Source: Streptomyces cyaneus
GTDB lineage: Bacteria > Actinomycetota > Actinomycetes > Streptomycetales > Streptomycetaceae
DNA: 64,000 nt
Direction: 5' to 3'
NCBI RefSeq assembly: GCF_004028635.1
Contig: NZ_ML138678.1
Location: forward strand, 992,001-1,056,000
Shown piece by piece: positions 27,565-35,290 of this stretch (the first letter of the stretch is position 1; each line of letters starts with the position of its first letter). Position numbers and translations under genes: made by a program. A model generated the notes under the pieces. It did no database searches and was not told the origin of the DNA. It saw only the letters and a program-made list of their open reading frames with translations.

Positions 27565-28005
27565 GTGAAGTCCAACCACCGCCTGTCCGCCGCCCTGGCC
27601 CTGCCGCTGACGGCCGTGATGCTGTCCGGGTGCGGCCTCGTCGGCCCCGAGACGTTCGAGGCCGACGAGCGGTCCATCGAAGTGGAGGCGGGCGACACGT
27701 TCGAGCTGACGCTCCCGGCCAACCCCTCGATGGGCCAGGACTGGAGCATCGTGCGCCCCGGTCCCGACCATGCAACGGTGCGCCAGGAGGGCGACCGGGA
27801 GGACGACTTCGAGGGGGACAGCGGTCTCGACGGGGGTGGTGACGGTACGCAGACCTTCACCTTCCAGGCCGTCGCCGCGGGCACCACGAAGATCAAAATG
27901 AGCTACTGCGTGCTGGGCGAATGCCCCGACGGCGACGACCGCACCGCGACGGGCAACCCCGGCAACGACCCGGCGTACTTCATCTACACGGTCACCGTGC
28001 GATGA
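27565..28005 (+). CDS. chagasin/I42-like protease inhibitor lipoprotein, candidate immunity protein
   Basis: 146 residues from a GTG with GGAAGG 8 bases upstream. A lipoprotein signal (hydrophobic core then LSGC at the lipobox) would anchor the protein on the outer membrane face. The mature part shows the I42 inhibitor signature NPSMGQDWSIV (family NPTTGYxW) and the late GNPGNDPAYFIYTVTV strand; two cysteines flank YCVLGEC. I42 proteins inhibit papain-like cysteine peptidases. It lies 17 bp after a predicted cysteine peptidase effector, so it probably protects the producer from it. An acidic insert (DREDDFEGDSG) is unusual. Confidence 0.78.
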   Translation: MKSNHRLSAALALPLTAVMLSGCGLVGPETFEADERSIEVEAGDTFELTLPANPSMGQDWSIVRPGPDHATVRQEGDREDDFEGDSGLDGGGDGTQTFTFQAVAAGTTKIKMSYCVLGECPDGDDRTATGNPGNDPAYFIYTVTVR

Positions 28006-28022
28006 CCGGAACGGAGGTACCG

Positions 28023-28412
28023 ATGAACCCCGGCAAGACCGACGAAGAGTCGGCGCAGGCCGACGTCGCCATGCTCCTGCGCTACGGCATCGGCGCCCCG
28101 GGCCCGCGTCGCAGCGCCCTGTTCGGCGACGGAGCCGTGGGCGCCGCGGTCACGCTCGACCGCCTCGGGGTCCAGCCCCGCTCGGTGGCGTTCCTCGGCA
28201 GGACCGTCCGCAGCGGTGGCACCGGCTACACCGCCCGGCTGCCGGAGCTGCTGCCCGAGCCGGCGGCCTCGGACCTGATGCGCGGCTGGCTGGATGCGGC
28301 CACGTCGGTGGCCCGGCCCGTGGAGGGCGACGAGGTCGTGGCCCGGTGGCTGGAGGCGGTCGCCGAACTCATCGGGCTGCGCCGCACCACCCGGGAGCGC
28401 GCCGCCCGCTGA
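28023..28412 (+). CDS. hypothetical protein, last gene of the type VII-like module
   Basis: 129 residues, not recognised. It is soluble with no signal or membrane segment: an acidic start (KTDEESAQADVAMLLRYG), a central RSVAFLGRTVRSGGTGY stretch and a C-terminal helix (VVARWLEAVAELIGLRR). ATG 28023 has a strong GGAGGT site 4 bases upstream; an earlier ATG at 28002 overlaps the lipoprotein stop. Tight coupling implies translation with the inhibitor, so it may be an accessory or second immunity factor. The next 286 bases (28413-28698) show no gene. Confidence 0.6.
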   Translation: MNPGKTDEESAQADVAMLLRYGIGAPGPRRSALFGDGAVGAAVTLDRLGVQPRSVAFLGRTVRSGGTGYTARLPELLPEPAASDLMRGWLDAATSVARPVEGDEVVARWLEAVAELIGLRRTTRERAAR

Positions 28413-28698
28413 GCCCAGCCCCTGCGGCCCCGTGGGGACTGCGTCCACATCGGTTGTCAGACGCGACCCGACAGTCGCTCCTGTACCGGCGGGGCGGCCG
28501 CCGCGCCGCAACAGATCGCTCGGCGACGCCCCGCCGGACTCGGCGCTGTCGTCTCCTTGGGACTGCTGCCAGCGGCGCCTGGACCAAGAGGCGCCGGGAC
28601 TCCTGGGCCCCTCCTCCCGTTCCCTGCGGTCTGGTCGGTCTTGATGAGGTGATCCAGTACGGCCTGCCGGATGGCCTCACAATCCGAACCGCAGTCGC

Positions 28699-29514
28699 TC
28701 AGGCTTGTCGACGAGAGAGCGACAGTCGGCGTCGCTCTCGGTCGACGTTCGTGACGACAACCGTTAGCTGATCGCCGATCTGTACGACATCCTCCGGCGC
28801 CTCCACGGGCACCGAGCTCAGCTCGGACAGGTGCACCAGGCCCTCAATGCCCTCGGCGACCTGCACGAAGACGCCGAACGGGACCAGCTTGGTCACCCGC
28901 CCGCTCAGCCCTTGGCCCACCACGATGCCTTCGGCGAATTTCAGGAAGGGGTCCGGCTGGGTAGCCCGCAGGGACAGCCGAGCCTCCCCGTTCCATGTGT
29001 CGAACTGCAAGAACTCGCACGACACCCGCTGCCCGACCTCAACGACATCGGTCGCCGCCTCGAAACGACGCCACGACAGCTCGGGATACGTGATGAAGCC
29101 GACGCCGGGATAGACCGGATGGCCGGGACCCTCGTCCAGCGCCACGAACACTCCGAACCGCTCGATCGCCGCCACCGTGCCGACCAGGATCTCACCACGG
29201 CGAAGCCGCTTGAGGAACGCCCAGAGCTCCGGGTTCTCAGTGGCCGCCATCGACAACCTGATCCGGCCCGCATCCAGATCCACAGCGATCACCTCGCCGG
29301 TGATCCTCTGTCCGACCACGGCAACGTCGGCGAAGCTCCGCCGCCAGGAACCATCCAACGTCCCCACCGTCCCGAGCGGCTGGTCGGGGAAGCCGTCCAG
29401 GGTCACCGACATCTCAGACCGAGAAACCGCGGTGACCGTCCCATGGCAGACGTCACCGACACGGAACGCCGCCAGAAACCTTCGGACGACCTGTCCAGCC
29501 GACGCATCCCCCAT
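28699..29514 (-). CDS. triple S1-domain RNA-binding protein
   Basis: 271 residues made of three S1 (OB-fold) domains, at about 15-95, 105-190 and 200-268. The last two show the classic pattern (VGTVAAIERFGVFVAL and GRVTKLVPFGVFVQV, the latter followed by EGLVHLSEL). It is much shorter than ribosomal protein S1 and has no catalytic domain, so it probably binds RNA as a regulator or adaptor. The ATG has no good ribosome site. It lies inside the second island slot, convergent with the type VII-like module and ending 286 bp from it. Role unknown. Confidence 0.75.
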   Translation of the reverse strand: MGDASAGQVVRRFLAAFRVGDVCHGTVTAVSRSEMSVTLDGFPDQPLGTVGTLDGSWRRSFADVAVVGQRITGEVIAVDLDAGRIRLSMAATENPELWAFLKRLRRGEILVGTVAAIERFGVFVALDEGPGHPVYPGVGFITYPELSWRRFEAATDVVEVGQRVSCEFLQFDTWNGEARLSLRATQPDPFLKFAEGIVVGQGLSGRVTKLVPFGVFVQVAEGIEGLVHLSELSSVPVEAPEDVVQIGDQLTVVVTNVDRERRRLSLSRRQA

Positions 29515-29635
29515 ACAGCAAAGGCTCTCACGGAGAGATCGTCAGACCTACTCCACCTCGGATTGAAATGGCTGCGCTGCTCCCCAGCACGGGCAAGGCG
29601 TACGGGAGGAGACCGTCGGCACTGGCGGACGCGGA

Positions 29636-29670
29636 GGCCCGACCTGGATGTGCGTGTCCATCTGCGGACA
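29636..29670 (-). repeat. copy B of the 3' end of the TIGR03960-type gene (att-like core)
   Basis: A 35-base direct repeat of 25242-25276 (34 of 35 identical, 4394 bp apart). The minus strand reads PQMDTHIQVG, the conserved part of the radical SAM C-terminus. Beyond the core there is no similarity on either side, as expected of a recombination core rather than a gene duplication. The rest of 29515-29894 shows no gene. Confidence 0.75.
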
Positions 29671-29894
29671 TAAGCCAACGAGCTTAAAACCATGCACGGA
29701 TCGCGCCCGCTCATGTACTGCTTGCACTTCCCGGACGAATGTCCGGACTCACAGACGAGCCCGGCGCGAGGAGCCATGCGGCGATCGCATCGTGCTCCCA
29801 GGGGCACTGGCCGCATCCCGGCACCGGCGGTCAATCTCTCCCTCTCTCGGATGGCAGGCCGTCAGCACCGAGTTATTCGACCCGTGGGAGCCGT

Positions 29895-32522
29895 TCAACC
29901 AGCACCGATGATGATCTCCAGGCCTGGAGACAACCGTTCCACTCCAACCACCCTCGTTCCGGCGGGTAACTGAAGAGTGCGGAGGGAAAAGACTTGCCGC
30001 AACGAAGTCACATCGATCTCGGGCAGGGAAGTCTCCAGTGTCAACTGCGTAAGACGGGGAAAATCACCGAGCCACTCCCAAGAACAACGCAGTTCCGCCG
30101 CGATGCACAGCCCTACGAGGCGATCAGCAACACAATAGCGTTTAATCTCCTCGGGACTGATAGGCGAGACTATCTTCAATAGTGATCTTCCACCGAATCT
30201 GCGCAGGGCCTGAAGTTCTCGACTGCTTGAAACCACGAAATAGAAGTCGTCCTCCTGTAAATGGGCGATGACTTCTTCAGCGTAGCGTTCAGTGTCGAAT
30301 CGACTCCACGCTAGGGCTAGTTCAGCACGCACCCGTAAGTCATCTACGGCCCGGAAACGAGTCAACACAGAAATAGCTGCATCGGTCCCGACCCGAACAG
30401 CGGCCAGGACGGTGAAGTAGGCTTCGTCTGAAGTGAGACCTTCCGGACCTTGCAGCAGTTCGAGCACAACCGGGCCGACCTCTGCGAGGCCGCGAGCCTG
30501 GGCGATGGAACGCGGGGGAATAAGCTGCTCGGCACGCCGCTGAACTTCGGTTCGCACAGAAGGATCAAGCTCTGTGGCGTCGTCCAAGCACGCCGCAGCC
30601 AGCAGATGCAGGCGGTGGCGAATATCTGCGGAAGAGTCGCCGCGTTCGACCAGACTAGTGAGTAATCGGGTACGTTCTGCCGGGCGCGCGTGAGCCACAG
30701 CCATTCGGATGACGTCCTCCCACTGGTCAAGGTGGGCGCTACCACCTAGGAAGTCGAAATCGAGGCTCTCCACCGCCGCTCTCGCTCCGAGGTAGTCTTG
30801 AAATGTTCTGTGAATGAACTGCATAGTGCCTTCAATGGGCTCGATAAGCAGGCCACTTCGAACTAGAAGATGTTGGTAGATCTGCTTCACCGTGCCCTGC
30901 TCCGCGACACGTGGCATCGCCGTCAGTGCTTGGGACAGCAAGTCCAGCACATCACTTTTATCCATCTCCGAACGACCATTGCGGATCAACCAATAAGCCA
31001 GCTTCTGGATCAGCTGAACCTGGTGTGTTTCGCCGATACGCATGTCGCCCGCTTTGTAGACACCACGCTCCCGGTCTCGTCTGGACAGCAGCATGGACAG
31101 AGCCGCGTCATAAAGTTCTTTACGCCCATCGGGAAGGTAGCCCCTACGGTCACGATGCAGCGCACAAATCAGTGCGCACATGAGTGGGTTGGTGGCAAGC
31201 CGGGCAAGTTCCTGTTTAGCCCGTATTGCGTAGAGTAATTCCTTGCCATAGGCATCTGCACTTCCGGCCGCCTTGTGCCAACGTTCGATAAACGCAGCGA
31301 CATCGTCGCGACTCATGGGCGACAGATCCAGTTCCGAGAACCCCTCGTCTGCTAGCCAGTGTTCTCGCACGGCCGAGGGACGTGAAGTCACAAGCCAATG
31401 ATTCTTGGGGTAGGAATCGATGAGATCCTTCAACCAGTTGCGGGCTTCCTCGCGTTCCCCCTCGGGCATCTCGTCGATTCCGTCGACCAACATCAACCCA
31501 CGCCCCGCAGTGAGAACACGGTCGTACCAGCCTGTGGGCTGGGCATGGGCGATCGGACATCCTACGGCAGCAAGCAACTCGTCCGGGGCGGGCAGCCTTG
31601 CCCCGGCTCGGGTCAGTGACCGCAGAGGCAGTACGAACGGCACCAAGCCATGCAGATATAGGAGCCGCTCATCGAGGTCGTTACGAACGGCACTGACCGC
31701 CAACCACTGCACCAGCGTGGTTTTTCCGGAACCTGCCACTCCTCGCAACAGCACCCGATCACGCCCGGCAAGGACTTTTTCGGCGGGGAGCACCAGCGGA
31801 ACCTCGCCAACCGCAGTCTCGGTCGCTTCTAAGCTCAAATAGGCCGCGTCGAGAGGCCAGGAAGCCGACGATTCGGACAGATCAAGGCCGAAAATGGTTA
31901 ACTTGCCATGTTTTTTGGAGATGTAGCGCGCATACCGTTCCTCAAAACCGCCGTCCGCCGGGGAAGGGCTCCGCAGAATAAGTGCATCGATCTTCGAAGA
32001 GAGTTCTTCGATCCTGCGACTTTGCTCAACTAATGTGCGCGGCACGAAGGTAGATCTCGTGGTGAAGAAGTGCAGGATGTGCAAGCAGGCCGTATCTACG
32101 ACGCTTGCATGCAGGAGCACTGCATCGCTCGAGAGACCAAGTGTGGCTGCCTGGTTTCTCGACCGCAGGAGTCGAGACAGTTCCAGATAGCCGAGCCGGA
32201 CGGCTTGGACATCGTCCATTTCGATATGCCCCAGGGAGCTGAGTGAGTGTGTGACCGCGTTCACCACTGCACTTTGCTCGTAACCAGGAAGGCGCTCCGA
32301 CACTCCGGTCGACTGCGCTGCGCGATCCACCAACTCTTCTGCGACCTTGCGGAGATCAGAGTCCGAGAGAGTCCGTTTCTCTCCGCGAAATGAGACTAGT
32401 TGGGAGACGCGCACGGGGCGGTCTACCAGACCTGCACCGGACCCGTCCACCACAAACAGCTTCTTCACCAACGGGACAACGACGCTCGATGCGAGTCGAG
32501 CCCCAATGCTCACCGGTTCCAT
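29895..32522 (-). CDS. NACHT-domain STAND NTPase, NLR-like
   Basis: 875 residues. An N-terminal helical domain (MEPVSIGARLASS... to about 200) resembles the NNH-type helical leader of actinobacterial NACHT proteins. The NACHT NTPase follows, with Walker A RGVAGSGKTT near 258-268 and Walker B LMLVDGIDE near 347, plus the downstream SRPSA sensor stretch. The second half is HEAT/ARM-like helices and ends with a short leucine-rich-like part (LTQLTLETSLPEIDV...LRTLQLP). Bacterial NACHT proteins include antiphage sensors that oligomerise with ATP; which ligand this one senses is unknown. Codon use is less GC-biased than the core, implying transfer. It fills slot 3. The ribosome site is weak. Confidence 0.87.
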   Translation of the reverse strand: MEPVSIGARLASSVVVPLVKKLFVVDGSGAGLVDRPVRVSQLVSFRGEKRTLSDSDLRKVAEELVDRAAQSTGVSERLPGYEQSAVVNAVTHSLSSLGHIEMDDVQAVRLGYLELSRLLRSRNQAATLGLSSDAVLLHASVVDTACLHILHFFTTRSTFVPRTLVEQSRRIEELSSKIDALILRSPSPADGGFEERYARYISKKHGKLTIFGLDLSESSASWPLDAAYLSLEATETAVGEVPLVLPAEKVLAGRDRVLLRGVAGSGKTTLVQWLAVSAVRNDLDERLLYLHGLVPFVLPLRSLTRAGARLPAPDELLAAVGCPIAHAQPTGWYDRVLTAGRGLMLVDGIDEMPEGEREEARNWLKDLIDSYPKNHWLVTSRPSAVREHWLADEGFSELDLSPMSRDDVAAFIERWHKAAGSADAYGKELLYAIRAKQELARLATNPLMCALICALHRDRRGYLPDGRKELYDAALSMLLSRRDRERGVYKAGDMRIGETHQVQLIQKLAYWLIRNGRSEMDKSDVLDLLSQALTAMPRVAEQGTVKQIYQHLLVRSGLLIEPIEGTMQFIHRTFQDYLGARAAVESLDFDFLGGSAHLDQWEDVIRMAVAHARPAERTRLLTSLVERGDSSADIRHRLHLLAAACLDDATELDPSVRTEVQRRAEQLIPPRSIAQARGLAEVGPVVLELLQGPEGLTSDEAYFTVLAAVRVGTDAAISVLTRFRAVDDLRVRAELALAWSRFDTERYAEEVIAHLQEDDFYFVVSSSRELQALRRFGGRSLLKIVSPISPEEIKRYCVADRLVGLCIAAELRCSWEWLGDFPRLTQLTLETSLPEIDVTSLRQVFSLRTLQLPAGTRVVGVERLSPGLEIIIGAG

Positions 32523-32637
32523 GATGCTTCAGCATAGAACTCCGAGGCCGACCATGGCCGTTGAATGCACGACTGGGGCCAAAGTGAAAGGATCACCCCC
32601 CAGGGGCAGAGGTCCACCGTTTCGAGGCCGTTGGAGG

Positions 32638-32752
32638 TCATGTTTCATCTGACGGACAGCTAAGCCTTGGCGCGGTCGCCTTCATCGTCAACGGCAACAC
32701 CTTCTTCCCGGTCTGGTCGACCTGAATATTGGTGTCCACGGCCGGGCACGCC
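32638..32752 (-). repeat. copy C of the 3' end of the TIGR03960-type gene (att-like)
   Basis: The minus strand reads VDTNIQVDQTGKKVLPLTMK and further residues to a stop, a diverged copy of the radical SAM C-terminus (MDTSIQIGPTGKKLLPLTVK). It begins about 25 bases after the Mrr-TerD stop, the same spacing as between the TerD remnant and copy A. It is more diverged than copies A and B, suggesting a different donor or an older event. The rest of 32523-32777 shows no gene. Confidence 0.75.
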
Positions 32753-32777
32753 CGGAACTACACAGGGCGTGGTGGTG

Positions 32778-34835
32778 CTACTCCACCTCGATGCCGTAGT
32801 CCTGGAGGAGCTGTTCCAGTCCTCGTGGGTAGCCCTTTCCGCCGAGGACGAAGTCCCAGTCACCATTCGGCCGGTGCCGGAAGGAGCCCAGTACCAGAGC
32901 CGTCTCCCCGGAACGGCCATCCGAGACGTCAAGTCGGCCGAGCTCTGCCCTTGCCGGGTCCAGCAGCCGGATACAGGCGTCGGTGAAGCCTGACAGGTCC
33001 GCGTCCGGGTTCACCTCTGGGTCAACAGCAGCCACGAGCACGAACCGATCGGCCTCCTGCGGGAGCGCGTCGAAGGAAACACGAATCGCTGCCTTGTCCG
33101 GCGCTTGCGCCGGCACTGCTCGCACCGAACCATCCGGAGTCTGCGGGTTGTTGAAGAACACGAAGTGCTCCTCACTCAGAACCCGGCTGCCACGGCAGAC
33201 GAGTGCGCACACGTCCAATGCGACGTTCCCGGACCACGTCATGCCCAACACGTTGTAGTCGTCAGTCGGGGTTGCCGGCCCGGACGGCGTCGTCTGCGTG
33301 GAAGCCGCTCGCCCTCCCTGCCCCAAGCGGCCACGAAGACCATGCCTGTGCAGCAGATCGACAAGCTCACTGCCCGAGATGAGCTCCAGGGGCTTACCCC
33401 GGGCGAAGGTGTGCGAGCCCGGTCCGAATGCCGAGGTGGTCACCAGGACGCCTTTGTTGGCGCCGCGGTCCTGGACAGTGCCGTACAAGTCCCGCACAGC
33501 GGTTGGAGGCACCGTTGCTCGGTAGCGCTTCACCTGTACGACGATCTTGCCGCCTCGGATGGGTGTGGGGTCCAGCGCGTCGACATCAACGCCCCCGTCG
33601 TTCGAGCGCTGAGTCGTCACCGCCTGCATGCCCATGGCACGGAACAGCTCCGCGACCAGAGACTCGAAGGCGATCGGATCCATGTCATACAGATCCGGCT
33701 CCTCATCCCCACCGTGGGTGACGACGTGGTTGCCGACCTCCTGAGGCTGACGGCTCGGCCGCACCGAGGTGAGCTGATCGGGGCGAGTGGCGAGCTGTCC
33801 GCGCAAAGCGTCGGTCAGACAGCTGACGGGATCCACCTGCTCCAGATGCAGCTCGGTGAAGCCCGACCGTCCAGCCATGACAGTCGCCAGAAAGATGTGC
33901 GATTGCCTTCCCGTCGCCGGGTCGGGCGCGTCCACGAAGCCGTTCAAAGCGACCGAGTCGAGGATGCCGTACTCATCCGCGGCGAACAGCTGATGCAACA
34001 CCAGCAGCATGCTCTGCGCCAGCACCTCCCGGTACAGCGCCCGACGCTGGGTCACAGGACGAGCGGTCTCCTTGTCTTGGTCCTGAGAGGGGACGTACCT
34101 CACCGTTTTCGCCTCGGGCACGACGTCGTACGTGGGCATCTCCCAGTCCAGGACGAGTTGCCGCGCCGCTGGGTCAAAAGCTGCGGCCACCTGCCGCGGG
34201 AACCCTTCGGGCCAGGCAGTCGACGAGTAGAGCGCGGCCGAGAAGTACTCGATCACGGAGTCCGGCTCGCCTCGCCTCACCCCCGCGGTCACCTCGACAA
34301 TGCCGGCGTTGTGCCGACGTATTTCCGACCGCTGAGCCTCCGCCCCTCGCTCGTACTCCCGCTGTGCGGCCGCTAACTGCTGCTGGCGCTGCGCTTCGGC
34401 AGTCTGCGCCGCGTGCCAGTCGCGTTCGAAATGAGCCCGCGCCTCGGCCTGAGCTTGTGCACGCCGACTTGCGGTCCAGCCTCCCTGCGCCTGGTACTGG
34501 CTCTGATCCGGCATACGCACAGGCCACGCAAGCGGCCCTGGATCGAACGGCGCAACCTCCTCGAGGTGCATCAAGGACGACGCTCTGAAGACCGTGGCCT
34601 GGCAACCAGCGACCAGCAGCCCTTGTAGGGACGCGACCTGGGCTTCGATCTCCTCCGTACGCCGCCTGGCCTCCGCCTGCCGGAACTCTCGATGCCCCTG
34701 AGCAGCGAGCCGCTGGTAAGCCCGCGCCTGCCGAGCTTCCTCCCTGTGCTGTCTCCCCTCGGCTTCCATCTGGCGCTGTTGCTGACGCTGCATCTCAGCC
34801 CAGACGCCGACCAAACCAGCAGAGCGACGACTCAT
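32778..34835 (-). CDS. coiled-coil / Mrr-type nuclease / TerD-domain fusion
   Basis: 685 residues. The first 175 or so are Gln/Arg/Ala-rich coiled coil. A middle domain of unknown fold follows. Residues about 382-505 form an Mrr-like restriction endonuclease (AFESLVAELFRAMGMQ, the metal Asp in NDGGVDVDAL, and VQVKRY as the QxK half of the PD-(D/E)xK site, then NKGVLVTTSAFG). Residues about 520-685 are a TerD/CABP stress domain (NVLGMTWSG, FVFFNNPQTPDGSV, ending DYGIEVE). TerD domains bind Ca2+ and occur in tellurite/stress and conflict systems; Mrr domains cut modified or foreign DNA. The combination suggests a single-gene defence or stress nuclease. AGG-type ribosome sites precede ATG 34835. 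It fills slot 4. Confidence 0.85.
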   Translation of the reverse strand: MSRRSAGLVGVWAEMQRQQQRQMEAEGRQHREEARQARAYQRLAAQGHREFRQAEARRRTEEIEAQVASLQGLLVAGCQATVFRASSLMHLEEVAPFDPGPLAWPVRMPDQSQYQAQGGWTASRRAQAQAEARAHFERDWHAAQTAEAQRQQQLAAAQREYERGAEAQRSEIRRHNAGIVEVTAGVRRGEPDSVIEYFSAALYSSTAWPEGFPRQVAAAFDPAARQLVLDWEMPTYDVVPEAKTVRYVPSQDQDKETARPVTQRRALYREVLAQSMLLVLHQLFAADEYGILDSVALNGFVDAPDPATGRQSHIFLATVMAGRSGFTELHLEQVDPVSCLTDALRGQLATRPDQLTSVRPSRQPQEVGNHVVTHGGDEEPDLYDMDPIAFESLVAELFRAMGMQAVTTQRSNDGGVDVDALDPTPIRGGKIVVQVKRYRATVPPTAVRDLYGTVQDRGANKGVLVTTSAFGPGSHTFARGKPLELISGSELVDLLHRHGLRGRLGQGGRAASTQTTPSGPATPTDDYNVLGMTWSGNVALDVCALVCRGSRVLSEEHFVFFNNPQTPDGSVRAVPAQAPDKAAIRVSFDALPQEADRFVLVAAVDPEVNPDADLSGFTDACIRLLDPARAELGRLDVSDGRSGETALVLGSFRHRPNGDWDFVLGGKGYPRGLEQLLQDYGIEVE

Positions 34836-35002
34836 GCGTTACCTGCCCTCCCCAGGGACGTCGGCACCGCCGACCAAGACCTGGTTGCCCCCGCAACCAG
34901 TAGTAACAATCCGACTTTATCCAGCAATCACCATCCTGGATATCAACTTGCCAAAGGCAAGCTGAGCCGACTCTTCAGGCAGCTCACCGGCGTCGGACAG
35001 CA

Positions 35003-35034
35003 TTGAGCCCCCTCTGTATCAAGAGGGGGCTCAA
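35003..35034 (-). terminator. 13-bp perfect hairpin downstream of the radical SAM gene
   Basis: TTGAGCCCCCTCT and its exact complement flank a 6-base loop. It lies about 145 bases past the stop at 35179 on the minus strand, in the gap before the Mrr-TerD start. It probably ends the core transcript before the island. Otherwise 34836-35178 shows no gene. Confidence 0.75.
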
Positions 35035-35178
35035 CATCGCCGTACGGGCCTCAGAAAGGTCTGAGCACTCAGACCCACTCAAAGACCAAAAACCCCGACA
35101 GCAGCCAGCGCGGCGGCCACCTGTTTTTCGCTCGCCCCAGCCAGGGCCGCAATCACCCGATCGAGTGCCTCGCCCACC

Positions 35179-35290
35179 TCAGTGAGAGTGACCGCTAGGC
35201 GCCGACGCAGCGTTCTTGACCGTCAGAGGCAACAGCTTCTTCCCGGTCGGGCCGATCTGAATGGAGGTGTCCATCTGCGGGCACACCCCG
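35179..35290 (-). repeat. parent copy D of the island repeats (3' end of the radical SAM gene)
   Basis: Encodes the C-terminus CGVCPQMDTSIQIGPTGKKL and the tail ending SGHSH. Copies A, B and C in the island resemble this stretch at both DNA and protein level, most strongly over PQMDTxIQxGPTGKK. Confidence 0.75.

Larger units (their letters stand above)
22744..35178. other. accessory island inserted between the TIGR03936-type and TIGR03960-type genes
   Basis: About 12.4 kb separates two genes that are normally neighbours. It carries a TIR protein, a type VII-like effector module, an S1 protein, a NACHT ATPase and an Mrr-TerD fusion, split into four slots by degenerate copies of the 3' end of the radical SAM gene (25199-25285, 29636-29670, 32638-32752, with the parent copy at 35179-35290). 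The 29.7-32.6 kb part is visibly poorer in G/C than the core. No integrase, transposase or inverted-repeat IS end was found. Bases 22744-23036 hold no clear gene, only a possible remnant around 22896-23030 (plus strand) whose frame is broken. Confidence 0.75.

Noticed and set aside
29547..29559. A 13-base match (CTACTCCACCTCG) to the end of the TerD-type genes, near repeat copy B.
   Set aside because: Too short, and its order relative to the radical SAM fragment is reversed compared with the other two sites; probably chance.
22744..35178. Search for an integrase, transposase, relaxase or CRISPR array in the island.
   Set aside because: No recombinase signature, no inverted-repeat IS ends and no regularly spaced repeats were found.
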